Positions 19,242 through 27,264 of a DNA stretch of 64,000 nt are shown one piece after another. This stretch comes from an uncultured Caryophanales bacterium (GTDB lineage: Bacteria; Bacillota_I; Bacilli_A; RFN20; CAG-449). The first letter of the stretch is position 1. Each line of letters starts with the position of its first letter. Below the pieces are notes generated by a model. It searched no databases and had not been told where the DNA came from. It saw only the letters and a list, made by a program, of their open reading frames with translations. Location: NCBI GenBank assembly GCA_945873815.1, contig CAMCEE010000010.1, positions 1 through 64,000 of the forward strand, given 5' to 3'. The position numbers and the translations under genes were made by a program.

Positions 19242-20090
19242 TTATTTTTCAAAGAATGCTACTCCTATAGCACCAGGACCAATATGAGTTCCAATAGTTC
19301 CGCCTAAAATATATGAAGGTATTTTGTCAGTATGTCCTTCCCACAAAGAAGCACTATCATTAATATATTTTTGTAGCATTGAATCATCTAGTCCCGACCA
19401 AATTGTACCATATGGCATAGTAAAATCAATACCACCTTTACTTTCTACCAATCTATTTAATAGATTATTTCCTCTTCTAGAGCCAATTGCCTTACCAACC
19501 ATCTTTACTTCCCCTCCAACAACACCAATAACAGGTTTTAGAGAGATAAGTTCTCCTGCAAATGCAACAGTACTTGAGATTCTTCCACCTTTTTTAAGGT
19601 ATTCAAGCGTATCAATAAGGGCTAAAACATGGATTTTACTCTTTTTCTCTTCTAATTCATTAACGATTTCATCAAAAGATACCCCTTCATCTATCAAACG
19701 CAAAGCATATTCGCATAATATACGTTCTCCAATTGCAGCATTCATACTATCAATCACTCTAACTCTTCCATCAAAAATAATTGCAGCTTGCAAAGCACTA
19801 GAATAAGTTCCAGATAATTTAGAAGAAATAGTAATTATAAGAAGTTCATCACCATCTTTTAAATTTTCTTTTATCGCTTCTTCAAAACGATAAGGGTTTA
19901 TTTGTGTAGTTTTTGGAAGTTCATCACTTTCAATTAGTTTTTCATAAAATTCTCTTGGAGTAATATTAACTCCATCATAGAACTCTTCTTTTCCAATTGT
20001 AATTATCATTGGAACCATAATGATTCCCATTTCTTTTGCTTCTTTTTCACCGATATCTGAAGCAGAATCAATCATCAACTTTATTGCCAT
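19242..20090 (-). CDS. DegV family fatty acid-binding protein
   Basis: DegV/FakB proteins bind a fatty acid and present it to the kinase FakA for incorporation into phospholipid. The 282-residue protein starts IKLMIDSASDIG, has the lipid-site motif TISSKLSGTYSSALQAA and the second conserved segment GGRISSTVAFAGELISLKP, and ends with GTIGTHIGPGAIGVAFF. FakA is not in the window, as is common. It precedes the alcohol dehydrogenase gene by a short gap and probably shares its transcript. Confidence 0.92.
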   Translation of the reverse strand: MAIKLMIDSASDIGEKEAKEMGIIMVPMIITIGKEEFYDGVNITPREFYEKLIESDELPKTTQINPYRFEEAIKENLKDGDELLIITISSKLSGTYSSALQAAIIFDGRVRVIDSMNAAIGERILCEYALRLIDEGVSFDEIVNELEEKKSKIHVLALIDTLEYLKKGGRISSTVAFAGELISLKPVIGVVGGEVKMVGKAIGSRRGNNLLNRLVESKGGIDFTMPYGTIWSGLDDSMLQKYINDSASLWEGHTDKIPSYILGGTIGTHIGPGAIGVAFFEK

Positions 20091-20099
20091 ATCTATTTA

Positions 20100-20290
20100 T
20101 CTCCATATTTCTTACATATTTTTCTAGGTTATCGTTTATCAAAGTAAGATTTTCATAAAACATTACTCTTTTTTCTTCATCTAACTCATCGCTTGCCTCT
20201 TCAAGAATACAATCAATTTTATCGCAAATTATCTTTCATAAATTCTCCAAGACGTTGTAAAAACAACAAGTTTACATTACCATCTAATTC
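20100..20290 (-). pseudogene. Possible degraded coding fragment upstream of degV
   Basis: On the minus strand one frame reads DELDGNVNLLFLQRLGEFMKDNL and stops. A shift of frame continues as CDKIDCILEEASDELDEE and KRVMFYENLTLINDNLEKYV up to degV. Both pieces look like acidic amphipathic helices, and neither has a good start or ribosome site. The simplest reading is a frameshifted gene remnant, but chance open frames in AT-rich DNA are possible. I recognise no family. Confidence 0.3.
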
Positions 20291-20330
20291 ATCCTATCGT
20301 CAATATATTTGACAAAATATTATTAAATGT

Positions 20331-20356
20331 AAAAAAACTATGGAAAATTCCATAGT
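20331..20356 (-). terminator. Terminator of the alpha/beta hydrolase gene
   Basis: On the minus strand ACTATGGAA pairs with TTCCATAGT and is followed by seven T. It stands just after the stop codon at 20360. Confidence 0.8.
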
Positions 20357-20359
20357 AAG

Positions 20360-21445
20360 TTACATTATTCCTTGGTTTTGTAAATATTCAATAACAACTT
20401 CATTTACCATCTCTAAATTCTTCTTCGCGCTATTACTCGAATCCATTCCTGAAAAAACCATAGAAAGGAAAGGACTTGTCAATTGAAAATCACATAAATG
20501 CATATGTCCAATGCCAGATAAATATACATTGACATATTTATCATCATTCTCATTCAATATGTTATAGTTTTGTTTATATTGAGGTAATTCATTTAATCTC
20601 GAATATGAAGAATCAGTATATACATTTAAGCAAGAAATAGGATAAACTTCTTCATTCAATACAAATTCATCATTTTGTACATCAACTATGTCATACATAA
20701 ACGGAGATTCTAAAGCGACAACTGCTTTTACATCATCTCTCACTCTCCCAATTCCTAATGCTGCGCTTCCACCAAGAGAATGACCCATAACTACAATCTT
20801 AGAAGAATCAATATATTTAAGCACTTTATGATCAACTTTACTTTTCTGCGTATCGATAACAAAGGATATATCATCCATTCTAAGTTTCATCCATTTACGA
20901 TAGCATTCTAAACTTCCTTCTTTATCTTTACGAGCATTCTCTTTCATTAATTCATTCATATATGAACTATCAATGGAAACCTTTTTCCCATTAGATAAAA
21001 CCGTCTCAAAAGCATGAAAAGTGTGTGAGATTGAAGTAACTATGAATCCTCTAGAAGCAAGTTCAACACATAATGTTTTATTATTATCAATCGTTCCAAA
21101 TGATCCATGAGAGAAGACAACATAAGGACATTCTTTATTGATGTTTTTAGGATACCAAATTCCGACTTGAAGTTCTCTTTTTGATCCATCATTTAAGAAC
21201 TCCTCTATTCTATTCTCATCAACATAATTCTCACTTATATACGCTACCTCATAATTACCAGTAGGTGAAAGTTCTTTATATGGAGGAAATAACATCATCC
21301 ATCCTGTTACAAATAAAATTACAACAGTTAAAGTAATCGATGTAATTTTATTCACTACATGATCCATCTTCTTAATTGAAAAGAATATCAATAATCCTAA
21401 TTCAACAACTAATAAAATAATAAAAGCTATATTTCTAAACCTCAT
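20360..21445 (-). CDS. Membrane-anchored alpha/beta hydrolase
   Basis: Two or three hydrophobic helices fill roughly residues 1-60; the rest is an alpha/beta hydrolase of the dienelactone/PAF-acetylhydrolase-like kind. Visible are the oxyanion region VVFSHGSFGT, the nucleophile elbow GHSLGGSAAL, and the late histidine GIGHMHLCDF. The catalytic domain likely faces outward. It lies two bases downstream of a TetR repressor gene that has a palindromic operator, so the hydrolase is probably induced by the TetR ligand, perhaps a toxic ester or lipid. The substrate is unknown. Confidence 0.8.
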   Translation of the reverse strand: MRFRNIAFIILLVVELGLLIFFSIKKMDHVVNKITSITLTVVILFVTGWMMLFPPYKELSPTGNYEVAYISENYVDENRIEEFLNDGSKRELQVGIWYPKNINKECPYVVFSHGSFGTIDNNKTLCVELASRGFIVTSISHTFHAFETVLSNGKKVSIDSSYMNELMKENARKDKEGSLECYRKWMKLRMDDISFVIDTQKSKVDHKVLKYIDSSKIVVMGHSLGGSAALGIGRVRDDVKAVVALESPFMYDIVDVQNDEFVLNEEVYPISCLNVYTDSSYSRLNELPQYKQNYNILNENDDKYVNVYLSGIGHMHLCDFQLTSPFLSMVFSGMDSSNSAKKNLEMVNEVVIEYLQNQGIM

Positions 21446-21447
21446 AA

Positions 21448-22017
21448 TTACCTCTTCAAATATTGCATAAGTAATGCCTTTGATACATTTGCAATTTTCT
21501 CTTTAATTTCTTCTTTAGAAGCATCGATAATACCAGAAACCTTAAATGATAAAATACCTTGTGTATAAACGATAATATCTAAAATATAATTCATCATATT
21601 TTCTTTGGTAGAATTGTACTTTTTAGCCAAAAAGTCTGCTATTTCATCATTTCCTTTATCCTCTTTTATCTCCTTTAATCCACCAAGAGAATACTTACTT
21701 CCTCCATCTAAATAAAGGAACTTATATAGATTTGGTTTTTCAAATGCTATATCGACAAAAACATCACCAATACTTGAAAATGGATGTGGATCATCTTCAT
21801 TTGGTTCCATTAATTTATTTGCATATTCATAAGCGAAAATACTAAGGGAAGAACGAAGCCCATCCATATTCTTGAAATGCCAAGAAATAGGTTGAGTTGA
21901 ACATCCGATTTTTTTTGCAATTGTTTTTATATTTACATTATTCCATCCTTCCTCAATTAAGAGTTCTAAGGATTTTTCTAGAATTAAACTTTTAGGAATC
22001 TTTGGACTTGTTGGCAT
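21448..22017 (-). CDS. TetR family transcriptional regulator
   Basis: A 189-residue TetR-type repressor. The N-terminal helix-turn-helix reads KSLELLIEEGWNNVNIKTIA and then GCSTQPISWHFKNMDGLR; the C-terminal domain binds an unknown ligand and mediates dimerisation. It starts 13 bases from a 28-bp palindrome that overlaps its presumed promoter and is followed after two bases by the hydrolase it probably controls. Autoregulation is inferred from that layout. Confidence 0.88.
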   Translation of the reverse strand: MPTSPKIPKSLILEKSLELLIEEGWNNVNIKTIAKKIGCSTQPISWHFKNMDGLRSSLSIFAYEYANKLMEPNEDDPHPFSSIGDVFVDIAFEKPNLYKFLYLDGGSKYSLGGLKEIKEDKGNDEIADFLAKKYNSTKENMMNYILDIIVYTQGILSFKVSGIIDASKEEIKEKIANVSKALLMQYLKR

Positions 22018-22030
22018 ATTATCACCTCAA

Positions 22031-22058
22031 AAATACTGTAAACGCGTTTATAGTATTT
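22031..22058. promoter_or_regulatory. Palindromic operator of the TetR operon
   Basis: AATACTGTAAACG and CGTTTATAGTATT form a 26-bp palindrome with one mismatched pair, extended by one more A/T pair on each side. TetR dimers bind palindromes of this length, and this one lies directly upstream of the tetR start codon. Confidence 0.8.
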
Positions 22059-22094
22059 GTCAATATATAATGATAAACTTCATAATATTAATAT

Positions 22095-22138
22095 AAAAAA
22101 GCCTAATGAACAAACATTTTTTATTTGTATCACTAAGC
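22095..22138 (-). terminator. Terminator of the SAP-domain gene
   Basis: Read on the minus strand, GCTTAGTGATACAAA pairs with TTTGTTCATTAGGC through G-U pairs and a small bulge, then six T follow. It lies about 30 bases after the stop codon at 22169. Confidence 0.6.
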
Positions 22139-22168
22139 CAATTAATCATTATATTATGATAAAGTCAT

Positions 22169-22735
22169 TCATTTTATAGCAATCAGATCTTCCTTTTCAT
22201 ATTTATGACTACCAGGTAAACTCTTTTTATATTTCCAACATTTTATTGCATCATTTAATGACAAACCATCATTATCCAAAAAGAAGTCTCTAATATACGT
22301 ATTATATTCGAATTGCTTATCTATTTCTGGTTTTATCTTTTTCTTTTGCTTAACAATCTCTTTATACGCTTCAATAGAATCTCCATATGTCTTCCCAACA
22401 TTTTGTTTAATCCACCTTTGAAATTGAACATTAAAGGTGAAACTTTTTCCTATATTTTCCTCATAAAAAGCCCTTTTCTTTTCAGAAAAGCGATAATTTT
22501 CTTCAATGATAGTATCAAGTGTATATTCTTCTATTTTTTCCTTAGGTTTTGCTGTATAAGATGAAACTATCTCTCCATTATCTAAATATTTTGCAATTCG
22601 ATTAGTTATATCGATTTTACTCCCATTAAGAGGGAGATTATGTTCTTTACAGAATTCTATTAATTCTTCTTTTAAATAATAGAAGCTTCTAAAAGTAGAA
22701 CTGTCGAGTCCTTTAGTAATCTTTGGTCTTTCCAT
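22169..22735 (-). CDS. SAP and DUF6434 domain protein
   Basis: The first 65 or so residues resemble a SAP-type DNA/RNA-binding helix pair (FRSFYYLKEELIEFCKEHNL, then SKIDITNRIAKYLDNG). The middle and end match the DUF6434 pattern, with FTFNVQFQRWIKQNVGKTYG followed by a basic helix and SLNDAIKCWKYKKSLPG. The combination suggests a small nucleic-acid-binding protein, but no role is established. It lies 61 bases downstream of the DUF2130 gene on the same strand. Confidence 0.7.
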   Translation of the reverse strand: MERPKITKGLDSSTFRSFYYLKEELIEFCKEHNLPLNGSKIDITNRIAKYLDNGEIVSSYTAKPKEKIEEYTLDTIIEENYRFSEKKRAFYEENIGKSFTFNVQFQRWIKQNVGKTYGDSIEAYKEIVKQKKKIKPEIDKQFEYNTYIRDFFLDNDGLSLNDAIKCWKYKKSLPGSHKYEKEDLIAIK

Positions 22736-22796
22736 ATATCCATTTTCTCCATGTATTATTCATGTGCCGTAAGTTCAAAATAATAAGAAATCAATA

Positions 22797-23999
22797 TTAC
22801 TGTTTATCAAGATTAGCAAATTTTTCCTTCATCGTTTCATTTCCTCTAGTAAGTTTTCTTACTTCTAGATTAGGTAATTGATTCTTAGCTTTTTCAATCC
22901 ATCCCGTTGCTGTTTTGAATTCTTTCCTGAAGCTTTCTACTTTTTTAACAATATCATCACACATCTTATCTACTTCAGAATAGATTGATCCTGCTTTTTC
23001 ATAATCATTAGTAATTTTTTCTGCAATTGCTTTTACCGTATTTTCAAAATTAGTAATATCCACATTCTCTCTTTGATATTCGATTACTTGTTTCTTATAT
23101 GAAAATGAGTTATTTGCCATATTCCTAATTAAACCAATAATAGTTAGGAAAAATTGAGGTCTAACTACAAACATTTTTGGGTATCGATGTGAAACATCAA
23201 CAATTCCATTATTATACAATTTACTGTCCTCTTCTAAAGTAGAAACAAGTACTGCATATTCACATCCTTTTGATTTTCTATTCCTATCTAATTTTGCAAA
23301 GAAATCTTCATTTTTATGTTTTTTAGTCGTCGTTTCTTTTTGATTTTTCATCTCAAACATAATAGAAACAGTTTCTATTCCTTCTTGATAATCTCTAAAG
23401 ATGAAATCTCCTTTTCCTTCTTCATCTACTTCATTATCTTTTTCAAAATAAGCATTTGGATAAGCATAAGGTCTAACTTCATCGAATGCATCATGACAAT
23501 ATTGTTCTAATGATTCACCTAGATCCTTTGTTGAATCACCCATTCTATATTCCTTCCAATGTTTAATTTCCTCATCTTTTGCTTTTAACTGAAATTCGTA
23601 TTGTTCTTTAATCTTTTGTGTCGATAGATCTGTATCTCTTTTCACATTAGAAACATCATCTTTTAATTTTGTGATTTCTTCATTCTTTTTAGATAATTGA
23701 TCTTTAAGTCCTTCAACTGCTTTATTAACAGCGATTTGAATATCTTTATCTGAGCTTTCTAATTTTTCTTTTAATAGCTTGATTTGTACATTTAATTCAT
23801 TGATTAATGAATCTTGAGCATTTTTCATCTTATTTGTTTCTAATTCAAGTTTTGCCTTATATGTGTTTTGAATCTCAGATACTCTTTCTTGTACTCTATT
23901 ATTCAATTCTTCTTTCTCTATCTCATTCAATAAGGAATTATATTCATCCTTACCAAGTTTAATCACTTCATTACACTTTGGGCACTTAATTTCTATCAT
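22797..23999 (-). CDS. DUF2130 family coiled-coil protein with nuclease-like domain
   Basis: The protein starts with a short metal-site-like CPKCNEVIKLGKDEY, then about 150 residues of heptad-rich coiled coil (EELNNRVQERVSEIQNTYKA onward), then the DUF2130 domain. That domain contains GDFIFRD, IMFEMKNQKETTTKKHKNED and CEYAVLVSTLEEDS, resembling a PD-(D/E)XK nuclease core (D, ExK). A second coiled segment ends the protein. DUF2130 members are thought to be nucleases or nucleic-acid factors, not proven. It may be coupled with the SAP protein downstream. Confidence 0.85.
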   Translation of the reverse strand: MIEIKCPKCNEVIKLGKDEYNSLLNEIEKEELNNRVQERVSEIQNTYKAKLELETNKMKNAQDSLINELNVQIKLLKEKLESSDKDIQIAVNKAVEGLKDQLSKKNEEITKLKDDVSNVKRDTDLSTQKIKEQYEFQLKAKDEEIKHWKEYRMGDSTKDLGESLEQYCHDAFDEVRPYAYPNAYFEKDNEVDEEGKGDFIFRDYQEGIETVSIMFEMKNQKETTTKKHKNEDFFAKLDRNRKSKGCEYAVLVSTLEEDSKLYNNGIVDVSHRYPKMFVVRPQFFLTIIGLIRNMANNSFSYKKQVIEYQRENVDITNFENTVKAIAEKITNDYEKAGSIYSEVDKMCDDIVKKVESFRKEFKTATGWIEKAKNQLPNLEVRKLTRGNETMKEKFANLDKQ

Positions 24000-24027
24000 A
24001 TTTTCTCCTTCTTAAAACTTCCTATTC

Positions 24028-25374
24028 TTATCGATATATATCCATAATAGATTTAATTGATTCTTGTGTTTGCGATAATGTAAAGATTTTATCTCCTTCT
24101 AAAAGGACATCTGTCCCATTAGGAATAACTACTTTATTATCCTTTAATATCGCACCAATAATAATTCCTTTTTTTATTTTTTGATCTTTTAATGGTATTC
24201 CTAGATATTTAAAATCCTTCGTTATTTCAAAAATGAATGTCTTAAGCATTTCATCTCCAAAAGCATAATAAGAAGTTCCATCTCCTTTTCGACTAAATAT
24301 TTTTTCTAGTATTGTTTGTGAAATTAAAGCCGAAGTAGATAAAGTTAAACATAACATCGTCCTTTTTAAAATATTCTCATATGATTTAGTTTTTACAACC
24401 GATATATTCTCTGCAACATTATAGCTTCTACCAATAATTGCAGATAATAGATTTGTTTCATCATTATCAGTTGTACAAACAAAAGCACTTCTACTTGAAA
24501 TGTTCATATTCTCATATACTTCAACATCCATCGCATCTGCGTTAATAACATTAATATCATTATATTTATTAATTAGATATTGGCATCTTTCATTATCTTT
24601 ATCAACGATTGAAATCTTAATTCTCTTATCATCCATTTGCTTCAAGATTTCTTCACTTAACAACCCTCCACCAATGATTAAAAGAGAATTAATAGGATTA
24701 TGAACAAGATTGAGCTTACTAAACAAATCATTCATTAATTCTTTTGATGTCAATATACCAACATAATCACCCTCTTTGATTAAGAATTCACCATCTGGAA
24801 TAATCAATTTATCATTTCTTACAACTCCCGTGATAAGAAAGTTGATATCAAGAAGAGGTTTAATATCTTTTAGTTTTTTCATATTAAAAAAACTATCTTT
24901 AGAGACTACAAGTTCGGATAGTATTAATTTCTTATCAAATAAGAAAGTAACCTTTTTAGCAACGTTATATCTGATTTGAGATACTATCTTATGAGCAATA
25001 ATTCTATTTGGAATGATTACTTCATCGATTTCAAATTGTTCCTTTAATCTCTCAATATCCTTTCCAAATTCATTCCCTTCAATGATAGAAATAACATATT
25101 TTGCACCTAATCTCTTTGCCATAGAAGATGCAAAAAGATTGATTTCATCAATCGGAGTCAAACTAATAACGTAATTCGCGCAGTTTACTCCAGCACTTTC
25201 TAATACATCACTAGATGCACCACTACCACATATTCCAGTAACGCTATATTTATCCGTTACGTAGTCAATCACTTCTTTATCTTTATCAATAACAACTATA
25301 TCATGCTTTGAATGTTCAAAATAATTAATCAAATATTCTGCAATACGACTAACTCCAATAATAACTATACGCAT
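24028..25374 (-). CDS. TrkA-like potassium regulatory protein
   Basis: TrkA-type proteins bind NAD(H) or nucleotides and gate an ion transporter from the cytoplasmic side. The 448 residues contain two RCK halves: MRIVIIGVSRIAEYLI near the N-terminus and LLIIGGGLLSEEILKQM near residue 230, each followed by an RCK_C-like part (EFLIKEGDYVGILTSKE; DVLLEGDKIFTLSQ). Its start overlaps the end of the cation antiporter gene by ten bases, and no trkH/ktrB channel gene is nearby, so the antiporter is its likely partner. It may also work with a TrkH elsewhere. Confidence 0.9.
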   Translation of the reverse strand: MRIVIIGVSRIAEYLINYFEHSKHDIVVIDKDKEVIDYVTDKYSVTGICGSGASSDVLESAGVNCANYVISLTPIDEINLFASSMAKRLGAKYVISIIEGNEFGKDIERLKEQFEIDEVIIPNRIIAHKIVSQIRYNVAKKVTFLFDKKLILSELVVSKDSFFNMKKLKDIKPLLDINFLITGVVRNDKLIIPDGEFLIKEGDYVGILTSKELMNDLFSKLNLVHNPINSLLIIGGGLLSEEILKQMDDKRIKISIVDKDNERCQYLINKYNDINVINADAMDVEVYENMNISSRSAFVCTTDNDETNLLSAIIGRSYNVAENISVVKTKSYENILKRTMLCLTLSTSALISQTILEKIFSRKGDGTSYYAFGDEMLKTFIFEITKDFKYLGIPLKDQKIKKGIIIGAILKDNKVVIPNGTDVLLEGDKIFTLSQTQESIKSIMDIYR

Positions 25375-26663
25375 TCCTTATCACTCTCCTTCTTAATCCT
25401 CAACGCTTTATGTCTTTCAATTCCATAATACACTCGTTTAGTTAATAATCCTTGAATTATTACTGTAAATACAATCGTAATATAGACTGCACTGAAAAGG
25501 ATTGTATTCTCATTAATAGAAAGAATTGATTGAGCGCTTAAAACTAAAGCTAAAGATAATCCACCTTTTAAAGCACACCAAGTCATCAAACTTGAATATT
25601 CTAATAAATTATATCCTCCCGGAGCTCTTCTTCCCCTAAAGAAGCATAAAGGCAAAGAAACGCCAGAAAACCGAGAAATAAATGAAGATAGAATTGCTGA
25701 AATAGAAATAAAGAATAAGATATAAGATATATCTAGTTTAAAGAACATTAACCCGATCAAAACAAACAAAGCACTATTCAAAATACTATCGATTAATCTC
25801 CAAAAGGATTCATACATATTATGTTGATCGACGAGTGAAAAATAGTTTTCATTCTTATGACGATAGTATGAGAAAATCATTCCACATAACACAGAAGCAA
25901 TGCAACCTGAAAAATCAAATAAAGTACATAAAACATAAGAAGAGGAAACTGCTAATACGCTTATTAGAACGTGATTTATAGGTTTTTTAGATAGTTTCAT
26001 AAGAAGAATCAAAATGAAGCATATGATGGAGGCAACTAAAATCGCACCAAAGATTTCTTTTACCAAGACAATACCAATATTTGTTCCAATATTAGTTATA
26101 ATACTCTTAATAAAAGCGAATAGAATAACTCCCATTCCATCATTAAATAGCGATTCGCTTTCAATAACAGTAGTTAAGTTCTTCGACATTCCAAGTTTTG
26201 AAAGAATTCCAGTCGCAGCAATAGGATCCGTAGGAGCGATAATTGTTCCAAGTAAAATGCAAACCCATAAACCAATATCCAATTTAAATAATAATGAGAA
26301 TAAATAAAATATCAAACCATATATAAATGCAGATATCGCGGTAGATACAAAAGATAAAATCGTAATATTCTTAATATTCTGACTAAATTTATTGAATTTT
26401 ACTTCACTTGCGCCTGCAAAAAGCATAAAGCATAAGACTCCATCTAGTAAATACGATTCAAAGCTAAAATCTTTTAATGAATTAATAGTAGAATTAACCC
26501 ATTCAATCTCAATAAATGAATCAATTATCTTTAGAATAATCGACATAAAAAGTGTGAATATCAATATCGCAATTTCATTAGGAATCTTGATATATCTATC
26601 ATTAATAATTGAAACTAACACAACAATTAATATAATTACTGTAAAAAAAACTAAAAAAGGCAT
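25365..26663 (-). CDS. CPA1-type cation:proton antiporter
   Basis: A 432-residue integral membrane protein with about 12 hydrophobic helices and the CPA1 signatures APTDPIAATGILSKLG (transport-site Asp region) and ESLFNDGMGVILF. Members exchange Na+ or K+ for H+. The overlapping TrkA-like gene points to nucleotide-controlled K+/H+ exchange, as in CvrA/NhaP2 or KefC systems, where the RCK domain is usually fused instead. Ion choice cannot be read from the sequence. Confidence 0.9.
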   Translation of the reverse strand: MPFLVFFTVIILIVVLVSIINDRYIKIPNEIAILIFTLFMSIILKIIDSFIEIEWVNSTINSLKDFSFESYLLDGVLCFMLFAGASEVKFNKFSQNIKNITILSFVSTAISAFIYGLIFYLFSLLFKLDIGLWVCILLGTIIAPTDPIAATGILSKLGMSKNLTTVIESESLFNDGMGVILFAFIKSIITNIGTNIGIVLVKEIFGAILVASIICFILILLMKLSKKPINHVLISVLAVSSSYVLCTLFDFSGCIASVLCGMIFSYYRHKNENYFSLVDQHNMYESFWRLIDSILNSALFVLIGLMFFKLDISYILFFISISAILSSFISRFSGVSLPLCFFRGRRAPGGYNLLEYSSLMTWCALKGGLSLALVLSAQSILSINENTILFSAVYITIVFTVIIQGLLTKRVYYGIERHKALRIKKESDKECV

Positions 26664-26851
26664 ATATAAATAAGTGATAATCTCCTATAAGCATTTCTAA
26701 CAACACTATAATACAAAACGCAAAGCCTTTTATCAACTTTTCTAGAATAGATTTCTAGATAGAAATTGGAATAGGAAAACGTTGCTGACTAATTCTAATC
26801 AATTAGAGAAAATATAATAAAAATAATTGAAATAGCAATATTTACTTTTTC

Positions 26852-26880
26852 TTGTTATTCATCTAAAATTATTTTACAAT
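26852..26880 (+). promoter_or_regulatory. Promoter of the XRE regulator
   Basis: TTGTTA (26852-26857) and TACAAT (26875-26880) are exactly 17 bp apart. The transcript would start near 26887 and have a leader of about 70 nt before the start codon. Confidence 0.6.
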
Positions 26881-26958
26881 TTGTTGTCCCCAAAGAAACC
26901 GTTGATGAGTTCATCAAATGACAAACCATTGTATTTAAAGGAAAGGGGCTCATTTTAT

Positions 26959-27264
26959 ATGAAAACACAACAAATTAACATACACCAAATCGGAAGATCA
27001 ATTAAGGTGTTGAGAGTAAGAAGCAATCTTACTCAAGAGGATCTTGCCGACCGCATTGGATACAGCGTAAGAAACTTACGCCGTATTGAAAATAACGGGA
27101 CAAAAAGCATTGAGACAATCAATTGCTTTGCTGAATTCTTCAACGTTTCCGCATTCGACATCCTTAATGGATGTCTTTTATTTACAAAATCCCCAAGGAA
27201 TGAATATTACCAGCCTTCGCCATACATTATAATCCAATCTATTATTCGTACATGTGCACCCTAG
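26959..27264 (+). CDS. Small XRE-family helix-turn-helix regulator
   Basis: The N-terminal 65 residues are a clear XRE/Cro helix-turn-helix: IGRSIKVLRVRSNLTQEDLA, DRIGYSVRNLRRIENNG, then the third-helix region CFAEFFNVSAFDIL. The start follows AAAGGAAAGGGG at ten bases; an ORF start at 26881 has no site. The last 28 or so residues, after NGCLLFT, are coded within the 3' arm of the structured RNA region and look unlike a folded domain, so the natural gene may have been shortened or extended there. A hairpin GACATCC-TTAAT-GGATGTC followed by TTTTATTT lies inside the frame (about 27157-27183) and could terminate some transcripts. Confidence 0.75.
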   Translation: MKTQQINIHQIGRSIKVLRVRSNLTQEDLADRIGYSVRNLRRIENNGTKSIETINCFAEFFNVSAFDILNGCLLFTKSPRNEYYQPSPYIIIQSIIRTCAP

